A stretch of DNA of 64,000 bases from contig JARDYH010000002.1 of assembly GCA_029215795.1 (NCBI GenBank), positions 9,975,001 to 10,039,000 on the forward strand. The letters run 5' to 3'. This document shows, one piece after another, positions 37,400 to 48,935 of the stretch (the stretch's first letter is position 1; every line of letters starts with the position of its first letter). Source of the stretch: Anniella stebbinsi (taxonomy: Eukaryota > Chordata > Lepidosauria > Squamata > Anniellidae). The notes under the pieces were generated by a model. That model was not told where the DNA came from. It did no database searches and saw only the letters and a list, made by a program, of their open reading frames with translations. Both the position numbers and the translations under genes were made by a program.

Positions 37400-38803
37400 T
37401 AATCAGGTAAAGAATAGTAAAGCTATATTTGCTTGCACTTTTTCCAATTGTGCAATTTAGTTTCGATTGACTGATTCGTTGATTGATCAATCATGCTGTT
37501 TGGCTGCCCATGAATTAACTTCTCTACAGTTAAATTAAAGACATAAAATAGAAAAATACAATCCGTGCATAATAAAACCAAGATAAATGAAACTAAACTA
37601 TTGTACAAAGGGACACGCTGGATCTGACCAAAGCCCTATCTCAAACAACGTTTCATCTGACTCAGGAAAGCAAGCTAAATTCTTCTTTCGCCTTCCACCT
37701 GTCAGTAGCTTAACTACAGGGCAGCTTTGATATATTCCATCCCAGTGCTCCACAGAAACAGTGCTGTCTCCTTCTACCCTGTCTTTTGAGCTTCCTAAAA
37801 ACATTGTCCCTCCTCCATACTCTGCATTCATCCAAAACAAGCGTGGATTCTTCCCCACGGTCACTCGGTGGAGATTGGAATCCACCATTTGGCCCAAAGC
37901 TATGCACTGGAAGAGTCTCAAAATACGATCTTTTTGTCACCCTGATTGTGAGCAGAGTAAGATGGTTGACAGGGACCCTCCTTCAGGCCAAGGGAAAAAA
38001 CAAAGGTGTTTCCCTTGAACTCGGCTGGCTATGTGCCATACTTTAACAGAGGTCATTCTCTATTGGAAGAGCTCCCCAGTCCAAATCTGGTCTAAAAGAT
38101 GAAGAACCATAAGAAGGGAAGGAGTGCAGGGTCCTTGAAGTTGCCCATCAAGAGTTAGCAGCTGGGAAATAGCTAACTGAGCTGGCCTGTTTCTAACTGT
38201 GCATCTCTGCATATAAACTAGCTTATAGAGATGCCGCGCAAATCTGGGTCCTCTTTCATCCTCTTCTCTTCGGCGGGATTGGGTTCAGCACCTTGGATGT
38301 CTCCTTTAGAGTTCTGACTGAAACCCAGAGCAGATCTGCAGCCCCACTGGCATCGGAGCCACCAGCCTCACCTGAATGGCTAAAATATGCTGGCATTCGG
38401 GGGAGGGGTGTCAGCCCTGTCCCCTTTGCCTTTGGTCTTGCCCCATTTTAACCCTAGCCCCATACACCCACTGGAATTTGACCTCCGAAAGCTTGTCTGA
38501 AATTGGATTTGGCGCTTGAGCTGAAAGAGGTTCAACACTTTGGGTATACGGGAATGGAAGAGCCCAGGGTCATGATGCAGGCAAGGAGAGAGCACGGAAG
38601 GCTGCAGTAAGGTAGCTAAATGAACTCTGCAACTTCCTGGGATAGCAATCACCCCTGGGGCTGGGCCATCCTTCCACAAATCACGGGGGGGGGGGGGGGG
38701 GGGGGAAACAGCCAGGCCATACAAGCCTCAGTTAGGAAATCCAGTTCCTCTGTCAGAATAAGCAAATGTTACTGTAATAATCAGGCTCCAAGGATGTGTC
38801 AAT
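37400..38803. other. Intergenic, nothing recognised
   Basis: A G-run of about 21 at 38686-38706 is the only notable tract. Confidence 0.45.
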
Positions 38804-40575
38804 GGCCCTGTTCAGAAGACACGCTAAGCCGCGACGGTTAAGCATTTTGAGCTAACCATGATGGCTTAGCGTGTCATGTGAATGGTGCTTTCCCTAACCA
38901 TGGTGGCTACATAATCACGGTTTAACCATGCCCATTAACCACTTGCTGCAAAGGGGTTAGCGGTAGGGATGTGCACTGGATCGGACCCGATCCACGATCC
39001 GAGTCCGGTCCAGTGGGAAATCGGATAAATTATCCGATTTCCGATCCCGCAGCTGGATCGGCCGATCCAATCCGAACCGGTCCGGCGGATCGGCGGATCG
39101 GCGGGCGCCCACTGGCGCCCACCGCCGCTTCCATTGGCGGGCGCCAGCGGGCGCCCGCCGATGAAAGTGGACAGCGGGGGGGGGGAGGAGGGGGGCGCTT
39201 ACCTTCTCGGCCCGGTGGCTCCCGTCCAGCGCCGGCGCCTACTACTACTAGCAGGCTCCGCGGCCTGCTCTAGGGTGGCGCGCCGGGTGATGTCATCACC
39301 CGGCGCGCTACTCTAGAGCAGGCCGCGGAGCCTGCTGGTAGTAGTAGGCGCCGGCGCCGGCCGGGAGCCGCCGGGCCGGGAAGGTAAGGAGGGGGTGCGT
39401 GGAGGGGAGGAGGGGGGGCGCGCGGAGGGGGGAGGGGGGAGGGGGGCCCTTACCTGCCCGGCCCGGCGGCTCCCGTCCGGCGCCGGCGCCTACTACTCCC
39501 AGCAGGCTCCGCGGCCTGCTCTAGGGTGGCGCGCCGGGTGATGTCATCACCCGGCGCGCTACTCTAGAGCAGGCCGCGGAGCCTGCTGGAAGTAGTAGGC
39601 GCCGGCGCCGGACGGGAGCCGCCGGGCAGGGAAGGTAAGGAGGGGGTGCGTGGAGGGGAGGAGGGGGCGCGCGGAGGGGGGAGGGGGGCCCTTACCTGCC
39701 CGGCCCGGCGGCTCCCGTCCGGCGCCGGCGCCTACTAGTCCCAGCAGGCTCCGCGGCCTGCTCTAGGGTGGCGCGCCGGGTGATGTCATCACCCGGCGCG
39801 CTACTCTAGAGCAGGCCGCGGAGCCTGCTGGAAGTAGTAGGCGCCGGCGCCGGCCGGGAGCTGCCGGGCCGGGAAGGTAAGGAGGGGGTGCGTGGAGGGG
39901 AGGAGGGGGCGCGCGGAGGGGGGAGGGGGGCCCTTACCTGCCCGGCCCGGCGGCTCCCGTCCAGCGCCGGCGCCTACTACTACCAGCAGGCTCCGCGGCC
40001 TGCTCCAGGGTGGCGCGCCGGGTGATGTCATCACCCGGCGCGCTACTCGAGAGTAGGCCGCGGAGCCCGCTGGTAGTAGCCGCCGGCGCCGGACGGGAGC
40101 GGACGGGCCGAGAAGGTAAGCAGTGGCGGGGAAGGGGGCTTACCCCCCCCCCGGAGCCGTCCGCTTCTATCCGCTGGCGCCCGCGGGCGCCAGCGGATGG
40201 AAGCGGGCGGCCCCAGGGGGGGTAGGGAGTGCGGGGGAGGGGGCTTACCTGCCGGGGCCGTCCACAGCGGACGGCCCCGGGGGGGGGAGGGAGTTAGGCC
40301 CCCCCTTACCCACCCGCCGCCATTTTTTCCTCATAGACTTGCATTGCAATGCAAGTCTATGGGGAAAAAAATGGCGGCCGATCCAAAAATGTACGATTTT
40401 TGGGTCGGGATCGGACTCGATCCGGTCCGGGGGGCCTCCGATTTTGTCCGAACCGGTCCGGGACAAAATTGGAGGTCCCGATCCGGGTCCCGATCCGATC
40501 CGGGGGGTCCGTGCACACCCCTAGTTAGCGGCCCTAACCATGGCTTAGCGAGTTGCCTGAATGTCTGAACAGGCC
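38804..40575. mobile_element. MITE with GGCCCTGTTCAGAAGACAC ends, split by a family B element
   Basis: Left part 38804-38963, right part 40532-40575 ending TGTCTGAACAGGCCC. The ~200-bp host repeat is rich in AACCATGG / CTTAGCG. A fragment of a relative lies at 44787-44812. Confidence 0.7.
38964..40523. mobile_element. Family B hAT-type element with four tandem CpG-rich palindromes
   Basis: Perfect 8-bp target duplication GTTAGCGG (38956-38963 and 40524-40531). Ends are TAGGGATGTGCACTGG and GTGCACACCCCTA. The interior at about 39170-40120 holds four near-identical palindromic units with axes near 39294, 39544, 39786 and 40029 (spacing about 250, 242, 242), each centred on TGATGTCATCA and flanked by GGCGCGCC-like and GCGCCGGCGC blocks. 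CpG is dense and little decayed, suggesting a young insertion or lack of germline methylation. The outer parts have inverted blocks around CATTTTTTCC/GGAAAAAAATGG near 40320-40380. Frames here (for example 40123-40524) are cargo artefacts. Confidence 0.9.
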
Positions 40576-41129
40576 CAACATCAGCTGGCTTTGCTGGATG
40601 AATGTGGACAGCACCCGTCAAGAATTTGAGTGATGGGCTTGCCCCACAATAAAAACTAAAATTGTGAGCCGGGAAAACTCACACTGTGAGCAGCAGGTTA
40701 GTGACACTCCTTAGCACCCCCATATAGCGCACCTTTTTTCCCAGTTAGTTGGGACCTGTGGCCATTGTCCACAGGGTGAACAAGCACCAACCCAGGCTGG
40801 AAGATGACCCTCCCAACTGATCTGCCCCCCCCCATTGCCGGACTCTCATGGTCACTCAAAGGAATGACAGCCCTCACTTGCTCAGACTGCTGGTCTTCGT
40901 TATCATTGTGCAACAGATATAAAGAGGCATTTCCGACCAGCTCACTTCTCTCTCTCGTGGGCAGAACTGGAGTGGAAAGAGAACTTTGGAGCTGGAAGAT
41001 AGACAATAGTGTTCTTTCCAAGCCAATAACATCAGGTTCACCCCTATAATCTCCTTTTCCCTCCAGCAAAATCAATAAGACTTATTTCAGAGAAAATAAG
41101 TTTAGGAGGGGGAATCAAACATGCAGGGC

Positions 41130-41315
41130 TTGGGTGACCATATGGAAAGGAGGACAGGGCTCCTGTATCTTTGACAGTTGTATAGAAAAGGGAATTTCAG
41201 CAGGTGTCATCTGTATGCATGCAGCACCCAGTGAAATTCCCTCTTCATCACAACAGTTACATCTGCAGGAGCCCTGCCCTCTTTTGTATCTGGTCACGCT
41301 AGGCAGGGCTCCTGC
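41130..41315. mobile_element. Family A hAT-type MITE, left half plus fragment
   Basis: GGGTGACCATATGGAAAGG through CTGGTCACGCTAGG; the second half is missing apart from AGGGCTCCTGCA. Confidence 0.75.
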
Positions 41316-42197
41316 AAGAAGGCCTTTGAATAAAATACAGGCCAAAATGCATTGGGTTTTGTGAAAATAAATTATTTGCACGAGAACAAATATTGTTCCT
41401 GGGAAAATTATTTCCCCCTCCTCCCAACTACTGTGAGGATTGCAGCTAATCTCAGAGGGAAGGGGGGTCTGAAGTGGGTGGCAGATTATGGCAATATCCC
41501 TGCTAATAAAAGAAAAAAGTGCTGGAACTGCCTCCCTGGAAGTCCTGGTTCCATTACATCACTGCACATTATATGTCAAGTGACTCTTAATGTGCTATGA
41601 AGATAGACAGTTTCATATAAATCACAGTTAGATAGATATCTATATATAGATTTGATTGCCCCCACAATGTTATTATTGCAACGTTATTATTTGGTTAGCC
41701 TTACCATCGTCTACAAACTTTTTATTCCCGGCCTTCTGAACAGCAAATATCTATTAAAATGTTCCGTCCTCAACAAGGCTATGTGACCTGTTAGAGGAGT
41801 CTCTTAAGAATGGCCAAACTGCACAGTCAGGTGCCATGGCCCTGATCCAGCTGTGATGATGTGCAGCAAAGTTTTTGCCGGTGATAGCTGAACGTATCCT
41901 GGATGACTTTGTTATTTCCTCCAAAAGTAATGAATTCACCCACATTGGTTCGGACGAGAGGTCTCCTTTAATACAAACTCTCACTGGGTACATGCGAGTT
42001 TTTGCCCCTGCCTGCTATCAAAGTGCATCTTGGGCGTTGTACTTGGGAAATGTGAAACGCTGCTTCATCTCATATATCATCCTGGAATGCACCCCTTTCT
42101 TGATGGGTTGTTTTCACATGGCCTGTCTAGGTGATGTTTATTCTCCATTGATGATTGCTGGTTTGTGGAGGAGAGACGAAAATGGACCTGTAGGGGT

Positions 42198-42248
42198 CTC
42201 CTCCTCCTCCTCCTCCTCCTCCTCCTCCTCCTCCTCCTCCTCCTCCTC
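42198..42248 (+). repeat. (TCC)n microsatellite
   Basis: About 16 units. It produces the poly-Ser frame on + and poly-Glu frame on -, neither credible as a gene. Confidence 0.95.
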
Positions 42249-42861
42249 ACAGAGCCAGAGCTGTGGCTGTGCTAACAATGCAGGAAGCAGTAGCCGATGC
42301 ACCAGATCATTCCAGGGTTCAAGCCACCAACTCTGCGCCTGTGCAGAAATAATACATTCAGATGCGGATGGCGCTTTCTCCAAAGCTCACAATCAATTCA
42401 GAACAGAATAGAATTCCTAATGCATCAATCCAGGCTTGCTGCAAAAGTGAGCGTTATGAACGGATGGGTTTTGACCAACAAGCCGACTGATTATGAAGTT
42501 CAGCGGCATCGCTACTTTTTCTGTGAGACCAGTGGCCCAAGAGGACACATGGATAATAAATGCTTTCCAAATTACATTGCTAGATGGATGGTGTCAAGAA
42601 TTTTATTCCTGCTCTAGGCTTTAAGTGAAGAATTCCATTTCCCTTTCATGCTCTAATGGTGTGACCGCTCCATTTCCCCAAGTTGAAATGGCACGTTGTA
42701 GGGTAAGCACCTGTGCCTCTGAGTCTTGTTATTTTGAGATAGCTCCGGCTTTGACGGCCAGAGTAAGACTCAGCTCATTGGAACAGAATGATCTCAGCTG
42801 CTTTCCTGTGGAAACTTGGTCCGCCTCCCTAACAGAGTTTGGGAAGACGAATTTGTTGCCT

Positions 42862-42920
42862 TGTGATTGGCCCTTTGCAGGCTTCCTTGAGCTGTCAGGG
42901 GTCGGAGCATAAAAAGGGAA
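42862..42920 (+). promoter_or_regulatory. Possible CCAAT/TATA-type promoter
   Basis: An inverted CCAAT box (GATTGG, near 42865) is followed about 40 bp later by CATAAAAAGG (near 42908), a normal spacing for a core promoter. No following exon or donor is evident, and the site could be chance. Confidence 0.15.
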
Positions 42921-43054
42921 GGCTCATCGCTGCCATTTGTCTCTGTCTATTTGTGCTAACTTGCTTTCAGGCTTTTGAGCTCATGGTTCCTGGATTGGGC
43001 TCTGTCTTAATGGGAAACCCATACTTCAGTAATGTACAGGATAGGTGTAGGTAT

Positions 43055-43967
43055 TAGGGATGTGCACTGGATCGGATCCGATCCACGATCCGAATCCGAT
43101 CCAGGGGGAAATCGGATAAATTATCTGATTTCCGATCTCACCGCTGGATCAGCCGATCCAATCTGATCCGATCCGGAAAGGTTCCAAACCAGTTCGGATG
43201 GATCGGCGGGCACCCGCTGGCGCCTGCCGCCACTTCCATTGGCGGGCGCCAGCAGGCGCCTGCCGATGGAAGCGGACAGCGGGGGGGGCCTTCCCTAGCA
43301 GGGCAGTCCGCTTCCATCAGCGGGCGCCAGCGGGCGCCCGCCGATGGAAGCGGACAACGGGGGCAGCCGGCGGCAAACGGGAAGGAAAGGTAAACAGGGA
43401 GCAGGGGGAGGGGGGGCGCTTACCTTTCCTGGCCGTCCGCTCCCATCCGCCGCCAGCTGCTACTGTGAGCAGGCTTCGCGGCCTGCTCCTAGATAGCGTG
43501 CCAGGTGACATCATCTGGCGCGCTACCTAGGAGCAGGCCGCGAAGCCTGCTCACAGTAGCAGCTGGCGGCGGATGGGAGCGGACGGCCAGGAAAGGTAAG
43601 CAGGGGGCAGGGGGAGGGGGGAGGGGGTTTACCCCCCCCCCAAGGCTGTCCGCCTCCATCCGCGGGCGCCAGCGGATGGAAGCGGATGGCCCCGGGGAGG
43701 GTAAGGAGCGCGGGGGAGGGGGATTACCTGCCGGGGCAGTCCACAGCGAATGGCCCCGGGGGGAGGGAGTTAGGCCCCCCCTCACCCCTTTTCCCCAAGT
43801 CTATGGGGGGGGAAATGGCGGCCGCTCCAAAAAGTTCCGATTTTTGGATCGGGATCGGACTCGATCCGGTCCGGGGGGCCTCCGATTTTGTCCGATCCGA
43901 TCCGTGACAAAATTGGAGGTCCCGATCTGGGTCCCGATCCGATCCGGGGTGTCCGTGCACACCCCTA
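43055..43967. mobile_element. Family B hAT-type element, 913 bp, single CpG-rich palindrome
   Basis: Perfect 8-bp target duplication GTAGGTAT (43047-43054 and 43968-43975). It shares ends and outer GATCC-rich parts with 38964-40523. Its central palindrome (about 43430-43590, axis near 43510) has related but diverged arms and one copy instead of four. Confidence 0.9.
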
Positions 43968-43983
43968 GTAGGTATTGCTTTGT

Positions 43984-44303
43984 TAGGGTGACCAGATAAA
44001 ATCCAGGTCAGGGCTCATGTAATTTTAACAGTTGTAGAGAAAAGGGAATTTCAGCCAGTATCATTTGTATGCAATTAGTTCCTGGTGAAATTCGCTCTTC
44101 ATCACAACAGTTAAAGGTGCAGGCACTATACTAGAGTGACCATATACAAAAGAAGGCAGGGCCCCTGCAAATTTAACTGTTGTGATGAAGAGAGAATATC
44201 CCCAGGAACTAATTGCATACAAATGACACTGGCTGAATTTCCCTTTTCTCTACAACTGTCAAAGTTATATGAGCCCTGACCTGGATTTTATCTGGTCAAC
44301 CTA
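43984..44303. mobile_element. Family A hAT-type MITE
   Basis: TAGGGTGACCAGATAAAATCC subtype, complete. It lies 8 bp after the target duplication of the family B element ending at 43967. Confidence 0.85.
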
Positions 44304-44353
44304 TCCCTTCACTGATGGGCATATGAATCTTATCCATCCTCACAGTATGAATG

Positions 44354-44673
44354 TAGGCTGACCATATGAAAAGGAGGACAGGGCTCATGTAACTTTAACA
44401 GTTGTAGAGCAAAGGGAATTTCAGCCAGTGTCATTTGTATGCAATTAGTTCCTGGTGAAATTCCCTCTTCATCACAACTGTTAAAGTTGCAGGGGCCCTG
44501 CCTTCATTTGTATATGGTCACTCTAGTATAGTGCCTGCAACTTTAACTGTTGTGATGAAGAAGGAATTTCACCAGGAATTAATTGCATACAAATGGCACT
44601 GGCTGAAATTCCCTTTTCTCTACAACTGTTCAAGTTACATGAGCCCTGTCCTCCTTTTCATATGGTCAGCCTA
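44354..44673. mobile_element. Family A hAT-type MITE
   Basis: TAGGCTGACCATATG to CATATGGTCAGCCTA, complete; no clear duplication. An L2-type LINE tail follows. Confidence 0.85.
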
Positions 44674-44679
44674 TTTTTA

Positions 44680-44785
44680 TAGTTTTAGATTTTGTATATA
44701 ATTTTTAATTGTTTCATCTTATGTAAACCGCCCAGAGAGCTTCAGTTATGGGGCGGTATAGAAATGTAATCATCATCATCATCCA
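44680..44785 (+). mobile_element. L2-type LINE tail
   Basis: GTAAACCGCCCAGAGAGCTT then GGGGCGGTATAGAAATGTAA and (ATC)n. Confidence 0.7.
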
Positions 44786-45094
44786 TGGCTTAGAGTGTCA
44801 TCTGAACAGGGTCAGTGTGGGTGAGGTGGCCAAAGAGAGTACCCACGCTGCCAGTGCTTGGCCATAACAGCAGCAAATCTTGTTTCAGGTCTAACAGAGA
44901 CAGACTGTTGAACTTTAAAAGTATTAGTCATCACTGAACAATTTAAAAGCGCAAGCTCGCAAGCTGGAGGTGGCGGTGGGAGGGAGAGAGAGAGGAAGAG
45001 GAAACTTGAGGGGTGCAGGGTAGAGGCTTCGGGCACACACAGTTCTGTTCTCCAGTAATCCACTGCCACTCTCTGCCCCCCCCCCCCCGCATCA

Positions 45095-45296
45095 GCCACC
45101 TGAAGAAGCTGCCTCACTCTGCTTTCTGGTAGAGCCAGCCCTGGTCTCCAGCTAGCTCCAGTTCAGGCAGCTCTGGCTCTCCAGGATTTTGGTCCAGCAC
45201 TTTCCCAGCCTGGCTAGCTGGAGATGTTGGGGATTGAACCTGGAACCTTCAGCAAGAGAAGCATGTGCGCTTCTGCTAAGCTTTGCTCCCTCCCTA
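45095..45296 (-). mobile_element. tRNA-derived SINE (second type), diverged
   Basis: The minus strand has CCAGGTTCAATCCCCAACATC then the same order of blocks as 35862-36048. Confidence 0.6.
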
Positions 45297-45357
45297 ACAG
45301 GTGGCTTTGTCATTGCAAACTTATCCCTTTCGATGCTAAGAAATCTCCCATTCGGCA

Positions 45358-45386
45358 TTCTCTCTCTCTCTCTCTCTCTCTGTATG

Positions 45387-45419
<33 letters not shown>
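45358..45419. repeat. (TC)n followed by (GA)n: microsatellite hairpin
   Basis: About 11 TC units, a short TGTATGTG spacer, then about 14 GA units, so the two tracts are self-complementary. Confidence 0.95.
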
Positions 45420-45423
<4 letters not shown>

Positions 45424-45522
45424 AAGACAGTGGACATGATCCAGCCAAAATTAAGCTCCTTTACATCCTACAGGTTTCAACAAGAATGTTTTAAGCATGG
45501 ACTGGATTGTGTTCAATGTATC

Positions 45523-45523
45523 C

Positions 45524-45554
<31 letters not shown>
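45523..45554 (+). repeat. (GT)n microsatellite
   Basis: About 15 units. Confidence 0.95.
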
Positions 45555-45555
<1 letters not shown>

Positions 45556-45778
45556 ACGTAATACCTAAACATTCTTTAGCTAGAGAGAAAATAGGCACAG
45601 AGGAGAGAGAAATAACGGGAAGCCAGCAGGGGGGAAATGGGGTTTTGGGAAGCAACTCGGTCCAAACCCTAGGAAAGAGCGATGCTCCTGTCCTATTGCT
45701 TGGGAGACCTGGCTGTATGCGCGCAAAGGGAGGAGGAGGGCTCCTACGGCAACTTATGCTATGCTGGGAGTTGTGCGC

Positions 45779-45787
45779 TATATAAAG
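45779..45787 (+). promoter_or_regulatory. TATA box of a candidate promoter
   Basis: TATATAAAG lies in what looks like single-copy DNA, just upstream of a possible short untranslated exon that ends at a strong splice donor. The orientation matches SLC14A2, whose first coding exon is 12 kb downstream. No clear tonicity-response element (TGGAAA plus pyrimidines), known for mammalian UT-A promoters, is visible nearby. Without RNA data this could equally be the start of another transcript or chance. Confidence 0.4.
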
Positions 45788-45809
45788 TGGTGCACGTTCC
45801 CTTCCACTA

Positions 45810-45885
45810 TCACTGTCCCTGCACACTCCCGTTAAGCGATAAACTTGGCAGAGCAGACAGCTTCCTGGTTGGACGGCAGCCTGAG
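45810..45885 (+). other. Candidate 5' untranslated first exon with splice donor
   Basis: If transcription starts about 30 bp after the TATA box, the transcript would begin near 45810. GAG|GTAAGA at 45885/45886 is a near-consensus donor. The stretch between contains no ATG-initiated frame of note, as expected for a leader exon. It may splice to the AG at 57931-57932 of the SLC14A2-like gene. Inference only. Confidence 0.35.
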
Positions 45886-46639
45886 GTAAGAGAGTTCGGT
45901 TTCTTTGCTTGTTTGATGCAAAGCGGTGGTGGTGCTTGAATTCTACAGTGCCCTCTTGGAGTTTGGGTTTGTTTGTTTGTTTGTTTGTTTTGTTTGCTTT
46001 TGGCAACCTGGTTCTTCTCCCTGTCAGCAAATGCTTGTTGGAAAAGGGTCTTTGAAAGCAATCCAGGAGCAAATGCAGTCAGCCAGAATGAGGCTGTGTG
46101 ACTTTAGGAACACACACTAGGCAGCAAGTCCCATTGAATTTAGCAAGTCCCATTGAATTCAGTGGGACTCCAGTGTCCATATGAGCTCATGAATACTGAA
46201 GAATACCAAATCCACAGTAACTGAACCATGCTAATCAAACTGTGGCAATTAGCAGATGTTTTCATTGTTTTCCAATGCAAGGGGAAGGTCTCACCACCAG
46301 ACGGACCGCAGTTGCAATCGGAGGCGTACTTACTTGGGGGTAAGCCCCACTGAGCTCTGTGGGACTTACTTCCGAGTTATCATCTACTGCACATCTGACT
46401 TATTTGCCCCTCTGAGTTGCCTGCTAATGAAAAGCAACTGGTGGAAAGAGATAACAGGCAGAATTTTAAAGTTGAGATAAGTGTCTGGAAGGTTAAACGT
46501 TTGTGTTTATATTCATGGGCAGCTTGAGCTTTAAAGCATATAAAATCCATTCATAGTTACAAAATTGGAAGGGTTCACCCTAGCAGTAGAAATGGATTAT
46601 CGATTTGCTACGAGGTGGAGGCTGCAGTCAGATTTCCTG
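45886..46639. other. Apparent single-copy DNA downstream of the candidate exon
   Basis: (TTTG)n at 45968-45995 and scraps of the 'CCCATTGAATTCA' repeat; otherwise nothing. Confidence 0.4.
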
Positions 46640-46800
46640 CCAATTTCCAGAGGGGTAGCCGTGTTAGTCTGTTGCAGATAAAATGACAAAAGGTCTCGTC
46701 TGGCACCTTAAAGACTAACAAATTTATTCTGGCACAAGCGTTCGGGGATGCTGTCCACTTGACAGTGTCTATGAAAGCTTACGCCAGATTCAATCTGTTA
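46640..46800. mobile_element. Interspersed repeat fragment, class uncertain
   Basis: GGGGTAGCCGTGTTAGTCTG..GGCACCTTAAAGACTAACAA..ATGAAAGCTTACGCC is a motif set widespread in reptile and amphibian genomes. Confidence 0.65.
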
Positions 46801-46935
46801 TCTTTATGATGCCACAAAACCCTTCGCTGTTTTAGATTTCTTATCGTGACTATTTAGCAGTGTTACTATGGAAGATGTTTAATGGATTTCAGTAGAGGAA
46901 TTCTGATTCACACCATCAGAAGATATTGGCAGTTC

Positions 46936-47260
46936 TAGGGTGACCCTATGGAAAGGAGGACAGGGCTCCCGTATCTTTAACAGTTGCATAGAAAAGGGAA
47001 TTTCAGCAGGTGTCATTTGTAGGCATGCAGCACCTGGTGAAATTCCCTCTTCATCACAACAGTTAAAGCTGCAGGAGCCATGCTATACTAGAGTGACCAG
47101 ATACAAAAGAGGGCAGGGCTCCTTCAGCTTTAACTGTTGTGATGAAGAGGGAATTTCAACAGGTGCTGCATGCATACAAATGACACCTGCTGAAATTCCC
47201 TTTTCTATGCAAATATTAAAGGTACAGGAGCACAGTCCTCCTTTCCATAGAGTCACCTTA
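46936..47260. mobile_element. Family A hAT-type MITE
   Basis: 8-bp duplication GGCAGTTC / GCCAGTTC (one mismatch). Confidence 0.88.
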
Positions 47261-47471
47261 GCCAGTTCCCTACTAGATTATTAAAAGCAGCAAATCCATG
47301 AATACTATGATTCGTGCTGAAACGTTTAAAAAACTGTTTCTCAGAAATCAGCATTCCAATAGAAAAAGGATGGTGTTACATGCTGAGTGAGTTGCTGATA
47401 ACCCTTGTCCTAAGGAATTTGGCCGACTTGACACCCATCCACACCCTGGGTTAGGAAATTGGAGACCAACT

Positions 47472-47791
47472 TAGGCTGACCATAAGAAAAGGAGGACAGG
47501 GCTCCTGTAACTTTAACAGTTGTAGAGAAAAGGGAATTTCAGCCGGTGCCATTTGTATGAAATTAGTTCCTGGTGAAATTCCCTCTTCATCACAACAGTT
47601 AAAGGTGCAGGCACTATACTAGAGTGACCATATACAAAAGAAGGCAGGGCCCCTGCAACTTTAACTGTTGTGATGAAGAGGGAATTTCACCAGGGACTAA
47701 CTGCATACAAATGACACCGGCTGAAATTCCCTTTTCTCTACAACTGTTAAAGTTACATGAGCCCTGACCTCCTTTTCATATGGTCAGCCTA
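47472..47791. mobile_element. Family A hAT-type MITE
   Basis: Perfect 8-bp duplication GACCAACT (47464-47471, 47792-47799). Confidence 0.93.
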
Positions 47792-48935
47792 GACCAACTG
47801 CATCCTCTACTCTTCTCATGAGGAAATGACATTTCATTTTGGAGGTAGAAGTGATGCTGCGGGCAGAGGTGAACAAGGTGATCTGAGATGCCAATGATAT
47901 AGCGCGGGATGCAAATGTTTTAATAAATAATAATAAATAAATATTTCTCCCTGCCTCCCTGGACTGGAGTTAGGGTGTTGCATGGAGACACTTGGGAATA
48001 TTTTTAAAAGGCCCTGCTGGATCACGACAAGTCTATCTGGTCCCACATCCTGATTCCTACAGTGAATACAAAAGAGAGAATAGTCTCAGGATGCTCTTGC
48101 TGCAAAGCCTGGCACATTTCCGTCTCTTGCTTTTTATTAGCTCTTCTTCATGGGGCTGTAAGAATACATATATAAAAAGCAAGAATGAGACAACACAAAA
48201 ATAAAACATTTTTCCCCATTAAAAGAACACATTGCAAGCCCGGCCTGTACATACATGTAGACAATAACATAATTTCACAGAAAAGGCTCATAAGGCACAT
48301 TGCAGATAAGGCCTGTGCATATATTTAAATAGCATCAAACAGTTGCAACATTACAGACTCACTTGTAACAATGTCTGCAGAAATTATTCAAAACAAATTG
48401 TCTTGTAATGGCGAACTAGAAGTGATGTGCTGAAGGCCATGTTTTTTAGATACCGTGCAAAACTGGACACCAGCACAAATATGATGAACACCGCTACAGG
48501 ACAAAACGTGTGTTAAAGTGTAGGTTGCATCATCGGATGGATTTTTGAATGTGGTGGTTCTAGCATAGATGAACTTTTTGTAATAGCTACGATGTCCACA
48601 TGGGTGATGTTATTTATGCCATCCAATGTAAGGGTCCGAAAATTTACATGGGAAAAAACATCAGACCCCCTAAGAAATGAGCAGGGGAACACCTGTGTAA
48701 TATATTTTTTAAAAAGACCAGCTGCTCCACTCCTATCCCATTTTGGTGGAAAGAAAAATCTTTTAACATATTTGAAGTTTTGTACGCTGGAAAAACTTAA
48801 CCACAAGAATGAGAAGCAGCTACTGAGAAAAGAATTGGAGAGGATTTTGAAATTAAATACCCTATTTCCACAGGGGCTAAATGAAGAGTTGGAGTTTTTA
48901 CCACTCCTGTAACTGCCCCATAGTTTTGAGACAGT

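Larger units (their letters stand above)
41316..43046. other. Intergenic, apparently single-copy
   Basis: Contains the (TCC)n tract and the weak promoter-like site at 42862. The 178-aa + frame (41875-42411) runs into the microsatellite and has no recognisable domain. Confidence 0.45.

Noticed and set aside
41754..41993. Minus-strand frame with a faint resemblance to a reverse-transcriptase stretch (RVCIKGDLSSEPMWVNS)
   Set aside because: The expected following motif (GVPQGS-like) is absent and neighbouring DNA shows no other RT motifs.
41875..42411. 178-aa frame with a poly-Ser run
   Set aside because: Runs through a TCC microsatellite; no homology recognised and no codon or splice support.
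45491..46072. 193-aa minus-strand frame
   Set aside because: Includes a (GT)n microsatellite translation and crosses the candidate promoter on the other strand; no domain.
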